From contig DHZH01000002.1 of assembly GCA_002414385.1 (NCBI GenBank), forward strand, positions 279,591-343,590: a stretch of 64,000 bases of DNA, given 5' to 3'. The notes under the pieces were generated by a model. It was not told where the DNA came from. It ran no database searches and was given only the letters and a program-made list of their open reading frames with translations. Source of the stretch: Gammaproteobacteria bacterium UBA5109. Lineage in GTDB: Bacteria; Pseudomonadota; Gammaproteobacteria; Pseudomonadales; Pseudohongiellaceae. The translations under genes were made by a program, and so were the position numbers. Below are positions 60,802-64,000 of this stretch, in pieces; position 1 is the first letter of the stretch, and every line of letters begins with the position of its first letter.

Positions 60802-61053
60802 TTAATAACCATTTAAAATTAATGACCGAAAGCCATAATTGTAAATTAAGGTACCTGCTGCCCAACCAGCACCGGCTGCAAACCCTATTCCAGCACCCCA
60901 CCAGCCTCCATGTGCAGCCCCTGCAGTAGTACCTGTTATTGCATACCCAACAATACTTCCAACAATTCCTGTTTGAGTTGCAAGACTTGTAATGTCTTCC
61001 AGCCCATAACCCCCGCCAACATACTCCATTTCTTCAAGCGTTAACTCTCTCAT
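60802..61053 (-). CDS. Double-glycine leader peptide, bacteriocin/microcin-like
   Basis: An 83-residue precursor. The leader MRELTLEEMEYVGGG fits the double-glycine type: G14-G15 at -2/-1, V12 at -4, M9 at -7, E8 at -8, L4 at -12. Cleavage after G15 would release a 68-residue peptide starting YGLED, hydrophobic and rich in glycine and alanine (GAAHGGWWGAGIGFAAGAGW) with GxxxG patterns and no cysteine. This is typical of class II bacteriocins and microcins that insert into membranes. AAGGAG lies 7 bases before the ATG. No C39-peptidase exporter is in the window. Killing activity is inferred. Confidence 0.75.
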   Translation of the reverse strand: MRELTLEEMEYVGGGYGLEDITSLATQTGIVGSIVGYAITGTTAGAAHGGWWGAGIGFAAGAGWAAGTLIYNYGFRSLILNGY

Positions 61054-61095
61054 GACTAACTCCTTGTCCTGTTTTTCTGTTACAAGAAAATTATT

Positions 61096-61124
61096 AAAAA
61101 ATCATCTCTTATTCATGAGATGAT
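61096..61124 (-). terminator. Rho-independent terminator after ubiD
   Basis: On the minus strand ATCATCTC pairs with GAGATGAT (61124-61117 with 61108-61101) around an 8-base loop, followed by a run of T residues to 61096. It ends the ubiD transcript 39 bases after its stop and separates it from the peptide gene, which must have its own promoter in the remaining 40 bases or rely on read-through. Confidence 0.85.
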
Positions 61125-61162
61125 AAATTCAAGTTAGTAGAGTTTTGCGGGTTTACCAGTTT

Positions 61163-62638
61163 TTAATCAAAAATACTGAGTTCCTGCCAGATGGCATCGA
61201 CACGGTCTTTGGTATCCTGGTTCATGCTGATGGGGCGACCCCATTCACGGGAACTTTCATTGCCGATCTTGGTGGTTGCATCAAGACCTATCTTGGATCC
61301 CAGGCCTGAAGAAGGGGAGGCGAAATCAAGATAATCAATCGGGGTGTTTTCGATCAGTACGGTATCTCTGGCAGGGTCCATACGGGTGGTCATGGCCCAG
61401 ATAACATCCTTCCAGTCACGAATATTGATATCGTCATCGACGACAACAATAAACTTGGTGTACATGAACTGACGTAAAAATGACCATATCCCCATCATTA
61501 CGCGCTTGGCATGACCGGGGTACTGTTTTTTCATGCTGACCACTGCCAGGCGGTATGAGCAGCCCTCGGGAGGCAGATAAAAATCTGTGATTTCAGGGAA
61601 TTGTTTCTGCAGGATAGGCACAAACACTTCATTCAGGGCGACACCCAGGATAGCGGGTTCATCCGGTGGCCGACCGGTATAGGTACTGTGGTAGATGGGA
61701 TTTTTCCGGTGAGTAATTTTCCTGACAGTAAATACCGGGAAACGTTCGACTTCATTGTAGTACCCGGTATGGTCGCCGAAAGGCCCTTCTGCAGCCATAT
61801 CATCAGCTTCAATAGTGCCTTCCAGAACAAATTCAGCAGAAGCCGGAACCTGCAGCTCGTTTGAGAGAGATTTCGCGACTTCAGTCTTTCCGCCCCGTAA
61901 CAAGCCGGCAAAAGCATATTCAGATAAAGTATCGGGAACCGGTGTCACTGTACCCAGGATGGTGGCAGGATCAGCACCGATGGCAACACTGACAGGAAAT
62001 CCTTCACCAGGATGGGCTTCCTGCCATTCCTTGAAATCCAGGGCGCCGCCGCGATGGGAAAGCCAGCGCATGATCAAACGGTTTTTACCGATCACCTGCA
62101 TGCGGTAAATACCCAGATTCTGTCGCTCCTTATTTGGCCCCCTGGTAATGACCAGCGGCCAGGTAATCAGCGGGCCAACATCTTCCGGCCAGCAGGTCTG
62201 AATCGGCAGCATGCCCAGGTCAAGTTCATCTTCTTCGATGATTACTTCCTGGCAGGGCGGGGATTTGATGACTTTCGGTGACAGGTTCAGCGCCTGCTTG
62301 AAGATCGGCGCTTTTTCCAGTAAATCTTTCCAGCCTTTTGGAGGCTCCGGTTCTTTCAGAAAAGCAAGCAGTCGGCCGACATCGCGCAAGGCTTCGATAT
62401 TATCCTGCCCCATGCCCATGGCGACCCGGCGGGTGGTGCCAAACAGGTTGGTTAAAACGGGGATATCAGAACCTTTGGGGTTTTCAAACAGCAGTGCAGG
62501 GCCTTCACCACGCAAGGTGCGATCTGAAATTTCAGTCATTTCCAGATAGGGGTCGACGCTTGTCTGGATGCGTTTTAGTTCGCCTTGCTGCTCAAGCTGA
62601 GAGATGAAATCACGTAAGTCCTTGAACATGGCACTCAT
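61163..62638 (-). CDS. ubiD: 3-octaprenyl-4-hydroxybenzoate carboxy-lyase UbiD
   Basis: A 491-residue prenylated-FMN decarboxylase of ubiquinone synthesis. Conserved text includes GEGPALLFENPKGSDIPVL, the cofactor-region GIYRMQVIGKNRLIMRWLSHRGG (split over residues 176-200), EGPFGDHTGYY and DDDINIRDWKDVIWAM. Length is typical. It needs prenyl-FMN made by UbiX, which is not in the window. An ATG three codons later is an alternative start. It follows rho by 33 bases on the same strand, as in Pseudomonas. Confidence 0.95.
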   Translation of the reverse strand: MSAMFKDLRDFISQLEQQGELKRIQTSVDPYLEMTEISDRTLRGEGPALLFENPKGSDIPVLTNLFGTTRRVAMGMGQDNIEALRDVGRLLAFLKEPEPPKGWKDLLEKAPIFKQALNLSPKVIKSPPCQEVIIEEDELDLGMLPIQTCWPEDVGPLITWPLVITRGPNKERQNLGIYRMQVIGKNRLIMRWLSHRGGALDFKEWQEAHPGEGFPVSVAIGADPATILGTVTPVPDTLSEYAFAGLLRGGKTEVAKSLSNELQVPASAEFVLEGTIEADDMAAEGPFGDHTGYYNEVERFPVFTVRKITHRKNPIYHSTYTGRPPDEPAILGVALNEVFVPILQKQFPEITDFYLPPEGCSYRLAVVSMKKQYPGHAKRVMMGIWSFLRQFMYTKFIVVVDDDINIRDWKDVIWAMTTRMDPARDTVLIENTPIDYLDFASPSSGLGSKIGLDATTKIGNESSREWGRPISMNQDTKDRVDAIWQELSIFD

Positions 62639-62671
62639 AACTTTAACAAGTTGCTAGTGAGGTTTTGAGAA

Positions 62672-63931
62672 TTACTTGCGCTTCATTGACATAAAGAATT
62701 CGTCGTTAGTCTTGGTATCTTTCAGTTTATCCAGAATAAATTCGGTAGCCGGCACATCTTCCATGGAAGTAAGCAGTTTGCGCAGAATCCACATACGCTG
62801 CAGTTCGTCTTCGGTCGTCAGCAAGTCTTCACGACGGGTGCCGGAACGACGGACATTGATTGCCGGGTAGACACGTTTTTCAGCCATTTTACGATCAAGG
62901 TGCAGTTCCATATTACCAGTGCCCTTGAATTCCTCGTAAATGACTTCATCCATTTTCGAGCCGGTATCGATCAGACAGGTTGAAATAATGGTCAGACTGC
63001 CGCCTTCTTCAATATTACGTGCGGCGCCGAAGAAACGTTTGGGTCTTTCCAGGGCGTGCGCATCCACACCACCGGTAAGTACCTTTCCGGACGAAGGAAT
63101 AATAGTGTTATAGGCACGAGCCAGTCGGGTCATGGAGTCCAGCAAAATCACAACATCGCCTTTGTGCTCCACCAGGCGCTTGGCCTTTTCAATGACCATT
63201 TCAGCAACCTGAACATGTCGCGAGGGCGGCTCATCAAAAGTACTGGCGATGACTTCGCCGCGTACTGAGCGTTTCATTTCCGTGACTTCCTCGGGACGTT
63301 CATCAATCAGCAATACAATCAGATGACATTCCGGGGAGTTGCGCGTAATGGATTGTGCAATATTCTGTAATATAAGGGTTTTACCGGCTTTTGGCGGTGA
63401 AACAATCAGGCCACGCTGGCCTTTGCCAATCGGTGCAACCAGGTCAATCACCCTGGAACCCAGATCTTCACTGCTGCCATTCCCGACTTCCAGAACCAGT
63501 CGTTCATCGGGGAACAGCGGAGTGAGGTTTTCAAAAAGAATTTTATTGCGGGCGTTTTCGGCTTTATCAAAGTTGATTTCGTTGACTTTCAGCAGAGCAA
63601 AATAACGTTCACCGTCCTTTGGAGGCCTGATTTTGCCGGCTACTGTGTCGCCGGTCCGCAGGCTAAAGCGTCGAATCTGACTGGGTGAAACGTAAATGTC
63701 ATCCGGCCCGGCAAGATAAGAAGCATCTGCCGAACGCAGAAAACCAAAGCCATCCTGTAAAATTTCCAGTACCCCGTCACCATAAATATCTTCGCCATTC
63801 TTGGCGTGTTTCTTGAGTAGTTGAAAGATTACATCCTGTTTACGACTGCGGGAGACATTGTCGAGGCCCATTTCCTGGGCAATTTGCAGTAATTCTGAAA
63901 TTGGTTTGGTCTTGAGTTCAGATAGATTCAT
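62672..63931 (-). CDS. rho: Transcription termination factor Rho
   Basis: A 419-residue hexameric RNA helicase that ends transcription at unstructured C-rich RNA. The N-terminal RNA-binding OB fold contains GFGFLRS and YVSPSQIRRF. Walker A is SPPKAGKT, Walker B is VVILLDSMTRLARAYN, and the Q- and R-loops follow. Length equals E. coli Rho. The 69 bases upstream to the window edge hold a T/A-rich leader but no full gene. In E. coli and Pseudomonas trxA lies next, beyond this window. Confidence 0.97.
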   Translation of the reverse strand: MNLSELKTKPISELLQIAQEMGLDNVSRSRKQDVIFQLLKKHAKNGEDIYGDGVLEILQDGFGFLRSADASYLAGPDDIYVSPSQIRRFSLRTGDTVAGKIRPPKDGERYFALLKVNEINFDKAENARNKILFENLTPLFPDERLVLEVGNGSSEDLGSRVIDLVAPIGKGQRGLIVSPPKAGKTLILQNIAQSITRNSPECHLIVLLIDERPEEVTEMKRSVRGEVIASTFDEPPSRHVQVAEMVIEKAKRLVEHKGDVVILLDSMTRLARAYNTIIPSSGKVLTGGVDAHALERPKRFFGAARNIEEGGSLTIISTCLIDTGSKMDEVIYEEFKGTGNMELHLDRKMAEKRVYPAINVRRSGTRREDLLTTEDELQRMWILRKLLTSMEDVPATEFILDKLKDTKTNDEFFMSMKRK

Positions 63932-64000
63932 AGCATAAGAGGTCTTTTTTTAAAAAGGAGGGGTGGTTTAACTTTAAAATTATTGTTAGAACGACTTGCT

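Noticed and set aside
1..64000. tRNA, rRNA, CRISPR arrays, prophage or transposase genes
   Set aside because: None was seen. The intergenic gaps are short and show no cloverleaf, spacer-repeat pattern or transposase-like frame.

Overview
The window looks like a chromosomal segment of a gammaproteobacterium related to the Pseudomonas group. Several blocks keep a gene order that I recall from Pseudomonas: polA-engB-cytochrome c4-dsbA, rppH-ptsP-lgt-thyA-folA-ilvD, hemW-rdgB-metW-metX-yggT-proC-yggS-pilT, ruvX-algH-tonB-gshB, lptM-lysA-dapF-DUF484, argH-hemC-hemD-hemX-hemY and ubiD-rho. Base composition is moderate (about half GC by eye). The genus cannot be named from the sequence alone.

Layout. 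1-1288: a lone integron-type integrase behind a 328-base region rich in small inverted repeats. 1290-3919: zinc uptake genes znuB, znuC and znuA, without zur. 3916-9232: polA, a probable small RNA (6873-6990) with an envelope-stress type promoter, engB, cytochrome c4 and dsbA. 9327-12779: the dTDP-rhamnose operon rfbDBAC. 12879-17718: cytochrome c5, comM, ubiK, a PII protein, rsmE and a ubiquinone hydroxylase. 17753-20547: a Fur box followed by a ferric-iron binding protein and permease with no ATPase. 20672-29666: gcvH, rppH, ptsP, lgt, thyA, folA, a small membrane transporter, ilvD and argA. 29815-29922: a palindromic mobile-type element. 29961-34972: an FNR/Anr regulator and an overlapping chain of a BtuCDF-like importer, a thioesterase and argE. 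35041-45238: hemW to pilT and ruvX to gshB. 45399-46724: a degenerate receiver with two unknown proteins, where Pseudomonas has its pil-chp chemosensory genes. 46766-53799: DUF484, dapF, lysA, lptM, an M48 protease with lemA, and argH. 53926-58023: hemCDXY. 58091-58588: a heat-shock promoter and small heat-shock protein. 58628-60366: small accessory genes. 60395-61124: an AT-rich islet with a double-glycine bacteriocin-like peptide and a candidate immunity protein. 61163-63931: ubiD and rho.

Most genes are housekeeping. Overlapping stop and start codons (ATGA, GTGA, TTGA) tie many of them into translationally coupled operons. The points most worth a second look are the bacteriocin islet, the polA-engB small RNA with its sigma-E type promoter, the apparent loss of proofreading residues in PolA, the degenerate receiver trio, the heat-shock leader and the integron integrase. 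No tRNA, rRNA or CRISPR array was seen.
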